Part shown: positions 58,101 to 64,000 of the stretch, one piece after another | Layout: each line of letters starts with the position of its first letter | Position numbering within the stretch: position 1 is the stretch's first letter | DNA from: Aricia agestis | Lineage: Eukaryota > Arthropoda > Insecta > Lepidoptera > Lycaenidae | Assembly: GCF_905147365.1 (NCBI RefSeq) | Contig: NC_056413.1 | Coordinates: forward strand, 15,963,501-16,027,500 | Reading direction: 5' to 3' | Length of the DNA: 64,000 nt | Notes under the pieces: generated by a model | Database searches by the model: none | What the model saw: the letters and a program-made list of their open reading frames with translations, nothing else | What the model was told of the DNA's origin: nothing | Program-made: the position numbers and the translations under genes

Positions 58101-59811
58101 CGTTTCGGCCGTGTTGCAACGGCCGTGGTCACAATTAAAAAAGTTTAATTATAATGCAACGCGAAAGTTTAAAATGTTAACCTACGTAATTTGGTCGGAT
58201 TACGTCAATTCCATGTAAGTCGCGATCTGGCGTCTGAGTTTGACATAACTCGACCAAACTACGTAGGTCCGTAATCTGCCTATGAATCAAACTATCTGAT
58301 AGTACAAATACTTCACATACACTGCACACCTACGAATAATAAAAACTATATTATTCGTAGCTGCACACACAGTCTGTCTGTCATATGTCTCTATTGCATA
58401 ATGCATAACAAACATACACACAAATACGCGATATTATATCCAGCCAAGCCAAAACTCCAGGACTGATGAATGCCAAGTGCCAACACCAGTTGGTGACACG
58501 GCACCAATCCATTTAGATGTCACATCCTGTCACATCCTTTCGTCCTATACTGTATTTGGGTATAATGTCATCCATGTTACTTAAACAAAACGTATTTGAT
58601 TACTTCTGGCTCTGCTTGACAGTATGCTGTATGCAGATCTAATAAGGATCTTGTAATACTGACATGGGGGATAACGGATAATGGTATAATTACAATGATA
58701 TTAGAATGGGGGATTGAATGTAATAAATTAATAATAATCCATTACTCGCCACTATGTCGCCTTTAGTGTATGTGGCCCTCTCTTGGGCCACATTACAAGC
58801 GGTTTCAGTCACGCAAACATCCTTATAGGACTGTATGGTTACAAAATCACCCATTTCACTATCATGTATAAACAGTATCTAGTTGCGACCACAGAGTCAC
58901 CAGCTGCGCGTCGCACGCTGTCAGACTGTGGTCACGATCTAGATAAACATGGCCATGTATGACTACCAAGTCGTGGTTTTTAGGGTTCCGTACCCAAAGG
59001 GTAAAAACGGGACCCTATTACTAAGACTTCGTTGTCTGTCCGTCTGTCTGTCTGTCCGTCCGTCTGTCTGTCTGTCTGTCTGCCTGTCTGTCTCCAGGCT
59101 GTTACTCAAATTTTCACAAAATCCTTAATTATATTTGTACTTTAATAATTAATAGTAAAATTTAAGGGAGGCTCCCATACAAAAAACACAATTTTTGTCT
59201 ACTTTCGCTCTATACCGGTACGGAACCCTTCATGCACGAGTCCGATTCGCACTTGGCCAATTTTTTAATTATAAATTATAATCATGATAAATATGGGTGT
59301 TTTATCGGAAAGCTTGGCCACGGCATTGGGCCAAGGATTTACTCGTAATCTCTCGGTCTGATGCCCTTTGGAAAATGGATACGCCAGACTATAAAATTTT
59401 CAACTACATAGTTCGTAATACGCAAATGATCTTAGTTGCTATTTATAATTTGATGGCCACAGTCCCCGAGTAAAAATCCCCTGGTTGATTAAAATTTAAA
59501 ATTAAATCTCTTTACTCAATCAAAGAATAATTGAGTAAATCATCGCCCACAGACACTCGCATCATCTTTTACTCAAATACAAAATTCTTTAAAAATATTC
59601 ATCGCTTTTTACTTCACAATAAGTATTACTTAGTTTAACGTATATTAGTAAAAAAGTATACTGTCATCTAAATAGGTTAAGCTCAAAATCTATTAAACCA
59701 TGTCAAGCAAAATATTCATTACTTTCTCTTTCTTTCCAGACACCACAGAAGAGACCAAACAACAACGACTACCAAGACCAGCAACAAGGCCGCCCCAGGC
59801 CCAGAAACTAG
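43140..59811 (+). CDS. CPAP3/obstructor-type chitin-binding protein, five exons, 245 aa
   Basis: Coding segments 43140-43170, 54771-55010, 56203-56391, 57754-57959 and 59740-59811 join to 738 nt (245 residues plus TAG). All introns are GT-AG. The first three split a codon after base 1 and the last falls between codons; the frame holds at every join. Residues 1-22 form a signal peptide (hydrophobic core about 9-21, ACA cleavage motif before Q23). Three six-cysteine CBM14 domains follow: C28, 41, 47, 57, 74, 83; C99, 112, 118, 128, 141, 150; C156, 170, 176, 186, 199, 207, each with the C-x5-C-x9-C core and aromatic residues (YW) before the third cysteine. The tail (208-245) is rich in Pro, Asn and Gln. 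Known from the family: secreted three-domain proteins bind chitin in cuticle or tracheal matrix. Which paralogue (an obstructor-E-like type is my best guess) cannot be settled here. Start chosen because it supplies the missing signal-peptide start in the right phase. Confidence 0.9.
44122..44343. mobile_element. Palindromic MITE ending in GGGGCTAAAATGG
   Basis: Arms GGGGCTAAAATGGTCGCTTT and complement. Inner arms include CACTATATGAATT. Same end type as the MITE at 26819. Confidence 0.68.
44420..44730. mobile_element. Family C MITE with nested MITE
   Basis: Left arm 44420-44488 and right arm from about 44677 match the copy at 15610. The intervening 190 bp end in ACCATTTTAGCCCCGTA and resemble the MITE at 26819. 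Confidence 0.6.
45170..45362 (-). mobile_element. Lep1-like Helitron, degraded
   Basis: CCGGGACTCAAAGTATCTTC and GATATTATTAGTA match the minus-strand pattern with many changes. Confidence 0.45.
45634..45865 (-). mobile_element. Helitron 3' module, inverted, split by a MITE
   Basis: ACTAGCTGTTGCCCGCGACT through AGCTGTGCAGTGTGCACA is the inverted form of the 3' part of the Helitron at 45868-46572. The 73-bp MITE at 45748 interrupts it. Confidence 0.7.
45748..45820. mobile_element. 73-bp palindromic MITE, TTA duplication, inside a Helitron
   Basis: Arms GGGCCGCGCTACACCGGAAT and complement with a short centre. TTA on each side (45745-45747, 45821-45823). It splits the Helitron fragment at 45634-45865. 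Confidence 0.82.
45868..46572 (+). mobile_element. Helitron, about 700 bp
   Basis: Starts TCTATACTAATATTATAAAT and ends GCGGGCAACAGCTAG before T. A 5' segment with TGTCTG runs and CGCTTTCACGCCAAACGCC occurs twice in tandem near the start. Confidence 0.72.
46575..46695 (-). mobile_element. tRNA-derived SINE (second class), partial
   Basis: Tail and box B-like region (GGGTTCGAGTCC) are present. The 5' head is lost where another repeat begins. Confidence 0.6.
46700..47133. mobile_element. Pair of opposed Lep1-like Helitron fragments
   Basis: A minus fragment (to 46907, with CAGACAGACAGACAGACAGA) is followed by a plus fragment (46911-47133) ending GTTGCCGGGGGTCATCTAGT. Confidence 0.6.
47154..47462 (+). 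mobile_element. SINE (Metulj-like), full length
   Basis: The same 5' start and tail as the other copies, with a small insertion (GTAAACCCG) in the tail. It directly follows a Helitron fragment ending near 47133 and lies in intron 1 of the CPAP3-type gene. Confidence 0.82.
47672..47828. repeat. Dispersed repeat, second copy near 10570
   Basis: GGTTTCTTTCTACGGAAGAA, AGACAAAATGACAGTTAGAC and TCTGTCAGTATGTC are shared with 10575-10695. Here a 24-bp piece (GACAAAGTGACAGTTAGAC type) is repeated in tandem. Confidence 0.5.
47995..48300 (-). mobile_element. Helitron fragment in intron 1
   Basis: GGACCAGTAGTTCCTGAGAT, CTCCTATTAGTCTTAGCGTG and ACTTTTCCGCTTTATAATAT are the minus-strand form of the first repeat block of the composite Helitron at 37951. 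Confidence 0.6.
48566..48614. repeat. Solo-end hairpin of the CATAAAGTTAATAT MITE
   Basis: TTGCACCATAAAGTTAATA and its complement are separated by a few bases. The body of the element is missing. Confidence 0.6.
49440..50394 (+). mobile_element. Internally deleted piggyBac-type transposon
   Basis: The left end is CCCTAGAAAGATG and the right end is ATCTTTCCAGGA, an inverted match. TTAA lies directly outside both ends (49436-49439, 50395-50398), the piggyBac target duplication. Subterminal TATGGTTATCTTT words recur near 49638, 50349 and 50377. About 955 bp remain, far less than an autonomous element of 2.4 kb or more. It lies within intron 1 of the CPAP3-type gene. Confidence 0.85.
49835..49969 (+). 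pseudogene. N-terminal remnant of piggyBac-type transposase
   Basis: The frame reads DSEGEDHLSEDEVQSDYEEG, then FIEEPPSKKG and about 13 more residues before TAA. The acidic SED-D/E-VQSD-x-EE-x-FI pattern is typical of the N-terminus of piggyBac-family transposases. An upstream in-frame stop pair (TGATAA, near 49829) and the absence of the catalytic DDD domain make it a fossil. Confidence 0.7.
50601..50840. mobile_element. Family A MITE in intron 1
   Basis: The left arm has an internal deletion between AAGTGATATTAA and AGTTCACTG. The right arm is intact, with TA edges. Confidence 0.82.
51139..51300 (+). mobile_element. Lep1-like Helitron 5' fragment in intron 1
   Basis: TCCATACTAATATTATAAAT, a TGTCTG run and CGCCCAAACCGCTGAACC. 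The 3' end is lost. Confidence 0.55.
51702..51884. mobile_element. Family D MITE in intron 1
   Basis: GAAATTGATTCCTAGGCAGT at the left and TCTGCCTAGGAACCATCTTC with TCTGATAGTACAT at the right. Confidence 0.65.
52197..52432 (+). mobile_element. Helitron, AAGCTCGT family, in intron 1
   Basis: AAACTTAAAGGTGACTGACT start and GCGAGCGAAGCCGCGGGTAA end. The sequence AATCAGCACAAAAATGA(A/G)TTTCTTGCG occurs on both its sides (52128, 52452), suggesting a duplicated flank. Confidence 0.62.
53925..54125. mobile_element. MITE with GTCCACAC ends, inverted copy in intron 1
   Basis: Reverse-oriented relative of 34985-35194, sharing TTTTTGAAGTTTTGGATACG and the CACAGTGTGGACAAAG end. Confidence 0.65.
54349..54632 (+). 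mobile_element. SINE (Metulj-like), 138 bp upstream of exon 2
   Basis: Diverged copy with a truncated tail (ends TTGCTTTACATCA) and a small insertion (CACTGTATA) in the tail. It lies in intron 1. Confidence 0.78.
54678..54728. repeat. Hairpin 42 bp before exon 2
   Basis: CTCATTTATTACCTTATTATAC and GTATAATAAGGTAAAAATGAG pair with one bulge around a 7-base loop. It lies in the branch-point region of intron 1. Confidence 0.7.
54771..55010 (+). CDS. Exon 2: rest of signal peptide and first CBM14 domain
   Basis: Acceptor TTATTTCCAG ends at 54770 and donor GTAAGT begins at 55011. It encodes residues 11-90, including all six cysteines of domain 1 (28-83). GC content is clearly higher than in the flanking intron. 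The last 19 exon bases plus the first donor base are duplicated inside the intron at 55027-55046. Full-length SINEs lie on both sides, at 54349 and 55156, in the same orientation. Confidence 0.92.
55156..55484 (+). mobile_element. SINE (Metulj-like), 145 bp downstream of exon 2
   Basis: Full-length copy with a 9-A tail, in the same orientation as the copy on the other side of exon 2. A LINE 3' end sits just beyond it. Confidence 0.82.
55535..55905 (+). mobile_element. 3' end of a non-LTR retrotransposon (LINE)
   Basis: The end of a reverse-transcriptase ORF is readable, with the C-terminal motif VKLWNELLSPTVFPDLYDLQ followed by TFKKRAYSLLKGRQRT, typical of Jockey/CR1-like lepidopteran LINEs. 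It is followed by a 3' tail from about 55775 that is nearly the same as the tail of the abundant SINE in this window, ending in TTATTTCATTTAAAAAA. 5'-truncated. Confidence 0.75.
56203..56391 (+). CDS. Exon 3: second CBM14 domain
   Basis: Acceptor CATTTTCCAG ends at 56202 and donor GTGAGT begins at 56392. It encodes residues 91-153 with six cysteines at 99-150 and the motif TRYWTCWNG. One domain per exon is the usual way such peritrophin genes are divided. The opposite-strand open frame here is a shadow. Confidence 0.93.
56448..56494. repeat. Solo-end hairpin in intron 3
   Basis: ACCATAAAGTTAATAT and complement around a short loop containing CCGCTAGG. It lies 57 bp after the donor of exon 3. 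Confidence 0.6.
56500..57365. other. Intron 3, unassigned part
   Basis: AT-rich intron sequence without a recognised element. Confidence 0.5.
57370..57712 (+). mobile_element. tRNA-derived SINE in intron 4
   Basis: A tRNA-like head (57370-57440) has box A-like TGGTCCAGTGG and box B-like GGGTTCGATTCC. It is followed by a body with CCTAACCTCTCACCAGTCGT and GGTTATGAGAGTAAAAG, words shared with a well-known lepidopteran SINE class. The anticodon arm is degenerate, so it is not a working tRNA. Confidence 0.75.
57754..57959 (+). CDS. Exon 4: third CBM14 domain and start of the tail
   Basis: Acceptor ATCATTCCAG ends at 57753 and donor GTAAGT begins at 57960. It encodes residues 154-222: cysteines 156-207, motif NRYWQCQGG, then a Thr/Pro/Glu-rich linker. 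A tRNA-derived SINE ends about 40 bp before the acceptor, and a palindromic MITE starts 12 bp after the donor. Confidence 0.93.
57972..58312. mobile_element. Family D MITE next to the exon 4 donor, with nested insert
   Basis: Left arm GTACCATCGAAGAAATTGAT starts 12 bp after the GTAAGT donor. The right arm ends CTATCTGATAGTAC. A nested piece (about 58026-58188) has inverted ends TTAAACTTTTTTAAT and ATTAAAAAAGTTTAA. Confidence 0.65.
58981..59275. repeat. Dispersed repeat with GGGTTCCGTACCC end
   Basis: Begins TAGGGTTCCGTACCCAAAGG and ends GAGTCCGATTCGCACTTGGC, then CAATTTTTT. A second copy is at 30326-30529 and an end fragment at 19571-19616. Class unknown to me; probably a SINE or other non-autonomous element. 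Confidence 0.6.
59030..59092. repeat. TGTC/CGTC microsatellite
   Basis: Interrupted GTCTGTCTGTC and GTCCGTC repeats inside the dispersed repeat at 58981-59275. Confidence 0.85.
59740..59811 (+). CDS. Exon 5: C-terminal tail and stop codon
   Basis: Pyrimidine-rich acceptor TTTCTTTCCAG ends at 59739. Twenty-three codons rich in Asn, Gln, Pro and Arg lead to TAG at 59809-59811. The phase-0 join to exon 4 keeps the frame. The tail has no cysteines, as expected after the last CBM14 domain of this class. Confidence 0.87.
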   Translation, partial: TPQKRPNNNDYQDQQQGRPRPRN

Positions 59812-60321
59812 GCCTCAAACCACACTGGTCCTAAGGCCTAAACTTACCTTACCAAATCTTCATAATGCTCTTAAGAATACTCTAAGTGACCATAATATAT
59901 TTCCGTAATTTCAGGACATTCCATTATATCCGCCTATTTCTAAAGAAAAAAAAATTGTAAGGTTAAACACCTTATTATTGGCACTTTAATAGTTACAGAA
60001 AATTCTAAATTATAATTATTGGCATTCATATAAATTCAAACAAAAATCTAAGATGTCAAATATCAATATTACGATGCCAACAATAAGGTAGTTTTCTCTA
60101 CATTTAATCAGAATTATTATTTAAATTAAAATTATGCAGCAAATTCTAATGAAAATTAATGCTCTCTGCTGACGCCTTATCAACTTAAAACCATATTTTA
60201 GTAATGAATAATTAAGAAAAGCGTATAATAATCGCAGGCATTGCCTAATTTTCCTCCGAAAACATGCTCCCGAAATATGTTTTCATTACTTTAATCCGTT
60301 TTTGTCAGCGAGTTAAAACAA

Positions 60322-60327
60322 AATAAA
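60322..60327 (+). terminator. Candidate polyadenylation signal of the CPAP3-type gene
   Basis: This is the first AATAAA I see after the stop codon, about 510 bp downstream, followed by a T/G-rich stretch. It lies just before the transposon-like element starting at 60364. Earlier variant signals cannot be excluded. Confidence 0.35.
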
Positions 60328-60363
60328 CATTTTAGACTGCTTTTGTAATTTGTAACAGGACTA

Positions 60364-61606
60364 GGGAATGTTATTATTCGAAAAATTTACTATTCGAAGA
60401 ATTCGAATATTTTACAAAACTTTTCGAATAATTCGAATACTATTCGAATAATTAAAAAATATTGAAAAATGCTGAAAACTCTGGATTAAAGTAACAAAAA
60501 GCTTCGTACAGCCATGTACAACCTATTTTGTTAATGCTATAAAGTAAGCAATTCTTATTTTTACTTTTATCAACATAAATCTTTATAAAGACATAATTAA
60601 TTTTTATTGTGAAACACTTTAAAAATGTATATTTTAAGGTTACAGCTGGGCAATAAAAGAAAGGCTGTAAAGTGTAAACCGTTTTCGATCGTAGCGCCTT
60701 TTACTTTTCTCATGTGATTATGCTTAAGTCTTGCTAGGCAGCAGTTGAGATTAAATAATAATATGATATTCGACGTTATGATATCTGTTCATTAATACTA
60801 AGCCAGCTTACCCGTCTTTTTGATATTTTCGATCCACGTTCACCTAGTTCACCTAGTCGGCTTCACCTGTGTCAATGTGGCTCGAAATTATAAAAAACGG
60901 CCACTAGAAAACCAACCCCACAACAAAGAAAAAAAATTGCAACGAAGCCCTGGGGGAGGGTGAAACAATCCTAGAGCTGGTGAATTTAGTAACTTGAAGT
61001 TTGATAACACAAATAACATGATATTAAGGAGCCATCGACATTTTTTGATACTGTACTAACTGTTTCAATTATCAGTCGAGGACTGCCGTGGTAAAGCTTT
61101 TGAATAGCAAATTTTTATCAACATATCGAATAGATCACATCGCGAGCTTCAAGCCAGAAAGCCGTATAAAAGAATTATCTTTTGTATTTTAACTACATAT
61201 TTTAAAAATCTCAATATTGCACTTACATTTATTACCTTCTTAAAAAACGAGTTTGTTTTATATACATTATACACCCTTCTGGCGTAATGAACATGAACAA
61301 CAATGAACTAAAAACATGGTCAACGGCGACGATGAATGGTCATATACTCATTAGTTAGACTAAAAACAGATTTATATACTTATATCATTAAAGATGTAGA
61401 ATATTCATAAATAATATTATTTTTCTGAAATAAACTTAATTATGTTCTTATTCCATGTTAATTTTATGTTTGATAGCATTTTAAACAAAAATAAAAAATA
61501 TTTTTAGTATTCGAATTATTCGAAAAATAATTTGGCGAATATTCGAATAATAAAATCATCGAATATTCAAATAAAACGAGTATTCGAATATTCGAATAAC
61601 ATACCC
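60364..61606. mobile_element. TIR element with TTCGAATA-rich ends
   Basis: The ends GGGAATGTTATTATTCGAA and GAATATTCGAATAACATACCC are inverted, with TA at both edges. Both ends carry runs of ATTCGAATA words. The 1-kb interior is AT-rich with no recognisable ORF. It starts about 36 bp after the candidate poly(A) signal of the CPAP3-type gene. Confidence 0.6.
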
Positions 61607-61609
61607 TAA

Positions 61610-63640
61610 ACAAGACTTAAAAGATTAGTTTGGTCTGTATCAACACTTTTGTAAACTTCGCAGTCTCCAAATTACAAATTACATTTAAAATTGTTTTAAT
61701 TCAAACTGTGTTAAGTAAAGAAAGTCTCATATAAGTATATTATCAATTGACACGTGCAGCCTTCTTTTACAATAAAGAAAAAAAATCTAAAACGAGAAAA
61801 ATCTGAATTTTTTCCCAACATTTGGTCACTCTACCATTAGATAAGTTAATATTAAGTACTTTAACGTTATTCTTATATTTATTACATCGAGTAAGTTCAT
61901 CCAAACACATAGATTTCATACATTTCACATTACATTGAAAAATATATTTATAAATAAGTACCCTCTTATTAATAAAGATATTATGTACGCAGCGAATAAA
62001 TATTTAAGGGGTCCATTCTCCAGACAAAAATAAGACTTTGCCATTCTTTCTGTAAATATTTTTATTAGTATCGGGGTAAATCATTACAGGGAGGCATTTT
62101 ACAATATTTACGTCGATAATTAAAAATAGATACTACTTAAAACAACGTTATTTTTATTACTTGTTAGAAAAACCATTGATGTAAATAAAATAACATATTA
62201 TTATTGTTTTTACGAACCCGGGATTTCAGCTTGGGGGGCAGCTCATTATAATAACTGTTTCGAGAAAATGGTCGATCTGGTATATTGAAACAAAAAATCA
62301 TGAAAATTGACGTCTATTTTATCTTCTAGCCCTAGCCCTTAGGGCTGCCCCTATCTGGGTACGCCCATGTCTACAAACCAACTTTGATGTAAAAAGCAAA
62401 AAACACAAGTTGTAATTCAACAAGGCCTACATCAGAAGAAATCTTTTCGTACATTTAAATGAGACCACGTGTATTTTTAAGTAATGAATAAAAAATTTAG
62501 TAAAGAAATAAATTTGTCAAAACCCTCGTCTTAGAAATTATGAGAAATGTGTATTTTTTTAGCTTGAAGGACATTTTCTCATTATTTATAAATTATACCT
62601 CCAAACCATACCTTTGTTTCCGTAAAAATCATTTCATTTGTACGACAATAATTATGTATTTTCGATGAATAGTCATAAGTCATAACTTAGCTTTATACTG
62701 TAAAAAATTTAGAATAAACGTTTAAGAAAAAAAAGTTTTTTTAATCACGATAATCACACAACATCACATAATAATATTAATTATTATTATGTGTATGTCA
62801 AATAGGTAACTTACCCGCCCACCAAACTGTTAAAAAAAGTTTTGCCGACCGTGCCTTGACGGTTCATTTGCGTTCCCAAACTTTTCACTTCAAGCTCCAT
62901 TTAACTTCGTTGGAAATGGCTCCCAAAGTTATTCTATCATTTTACATCGACGCTACACCTGATACCTATTGTCAATGATCGAATAAAAGCAAAATAACGA
63001 AGGTAACATGATACCAACTATGATACTGAAGTAGGGATAAGTCCATTTGCCGTAGCCAAGTTGAAAGTCAAACAGTTCACTTGTAAATTTTAAGTCTACA
63101 TTTGAATTAATAGTTACTAATTACTGTAATTGGTAGTTGCTAAATATCGCTGATGACAGTTTTGTAGTTACAGAGTTTTGGGCAAACCTTGATCAGTAGT
63201 TCAAAGTTTTTATTTCGACCGTAGCTTAGGTCGTAGATTCTAACCCCAAGCTATTATTAGGCTAATTCGGGCTGATCAATTTATTATCTTATAAGAAATA
63301 TGATCTTTCAAGTATCAAATCGGCAATCAAAATATAATAAAATGAGCGTCTAAAAAGTCAGACCTAAATCTATACTTTCATGAAGCAAGCATAAGGCATT
63401 TGTTTAAGAGACATTTTTACGTGAATTAGGGCCTGTCTTTACCACACTATATTCAAGTTACGTCTGATACTCAAAGGTAAATTTTATCCTCAAAGTTGTC
63501 GTCAGCTGACATTTTATTGGAATTATATGATTTATACTTTACGATCCGTCTGGAATCTGGAATACCTTTATGCCTAGCAGATTATGAGATGTTTTAGATT
63601 TGTCAATAAAAGAGACGGTCAATAAAATATACTTATATAA
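61610..63640. other. Unassigned AT-rich DNA downstream of the gene
   Basis: Apart from the remnant at 62205 and a short AT hairpin near 62760, nothing is recognised. No exon-like signal on either strand. Confidence 0.5.
62205..62375. repeat. Remnant with CATGGGCGTACCCAG start, inverted
   Basis: Ends CTATCTGGGTACGCCCATGT. CCCTAGCCCTTAGGGCTGCC forms a short hairpin beside it. Confidence 0.35.
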
Positions 63641-63644
63641 CTTA

Positions 63645-63979
63645 TACGTGGGAGAGCCATGCTTCGGCACGAATGGGCCGGCTCGACCGGAGAAATACCA
63701 CATTCTCACAGAAAACCGGCGTGAAACAGCGCTTGCGCTGTGTTTCGCCGAATGAGTGAGTTTACCGGAGGCCCAATCCCCTACCCTATTTCCTTCCCTA
63801 CCTTCCCCTTTTCCCTTCCCTTCCCATCCCTACCCTCCCCTATTACCCTATTCCCTGTTAAAAGGCCAGCAACGCACCTGCAGCTCTTCTGATGCTGCGA
63901 GTGTCCATGGGCGACGGAAGTTGCTTTCCATCAGGTGACCCGTTTGCTCATTTGCCCCCTTATTTCACAAAAAAAAAAT
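63645..63979 (+). mobile_element. SINE (Metulj-like), full length
   Basis: Complete copy at the right edge of the window. It has the longest polypyrimidine middle of the set, and its tail ends in about ten A. Confidence 0.82.
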
Positions 63980-64000
63980 ACTTACTTTATTACGACAAAG

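Overview
The window looks like nuclear DNA of a lepidopteran, probably a butterfly. It is AT-rich and intron-rich, and it is packed with repeat families I associate with Lepidoptera: a SINE resembling the Metulj type, Helitron ends of the Lep1 type (motif GCGGGCAACAGCTAGT), tRNA-derived SINEs, and many palindromic MITEs. I found no bacterial, organellar or viral genes, no rRNA, and no genuine tRNA gene. Family names come from memory of the literature; no database was searched.

The only convincing host gene lies on the + strand between 43126 and 59811. It encodes a secreted chitin-binding protein with three CBM14 (peritrophin-A) domains, the CPAP3/obstructor layout of cuticle and tracheal matrix proteins. 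Five exons join in frame into a 245-residue protein. A tiny start-codon exon (43140-43170) is separated from exon 2 by an 11.6-kb repeat-filled intron. Domain 1 is in exon 2, domain 2 in exon 3, domain 3 in exon 4, and a short Pro/Asn/Gln tail is in exon 5. The split-codon phases (1, 1, 1, 0) agree at all four junctions. A GC-rich block at 21190-21417 could be a distant non-coding first exon, but this is speculative.

From 1 to about 43 kb I see essentially only transposable elements and unassigned AT-rich DNA. The elements are TA-flanked palindromic MITEs of one repeated family, TTA/TAA-flanked Harbinger-type MITEs, hAT-type elements with 8-bp duplications, several Helitron families, SINEs, and 3' ends of a non-LTR retrotransposon whose tail matches the SINE tail. 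An internally deleted palindromic element at 9431-9969 keeps the first 41 codons of a MADF-like protein. The intron of the gene holds a piggyBac-type relic (49440-50394) with the N-terminal coding remnant of its transposase. Downstream of the gene (60.3-64 kb) are a large terminal-inverted-repeat element rich in TTCGAATA words, AT-rich DNA, and one more SINE.

Elements are heavily nested: hAT in MITE, MITE in Helitron, SINE in Helitron, MITE in LINE tail. Three satellite-like structures stand out: an 11-copy 28-bp repeat in which every unit can form a hairpin, a perfect 59-bp inverted repeat around a TA tract, and a 13-bp repeat array followed by a hairpin. I did not find a new multigene system. 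The most unusual material is repeat architecture and the two transposon coding fossils.
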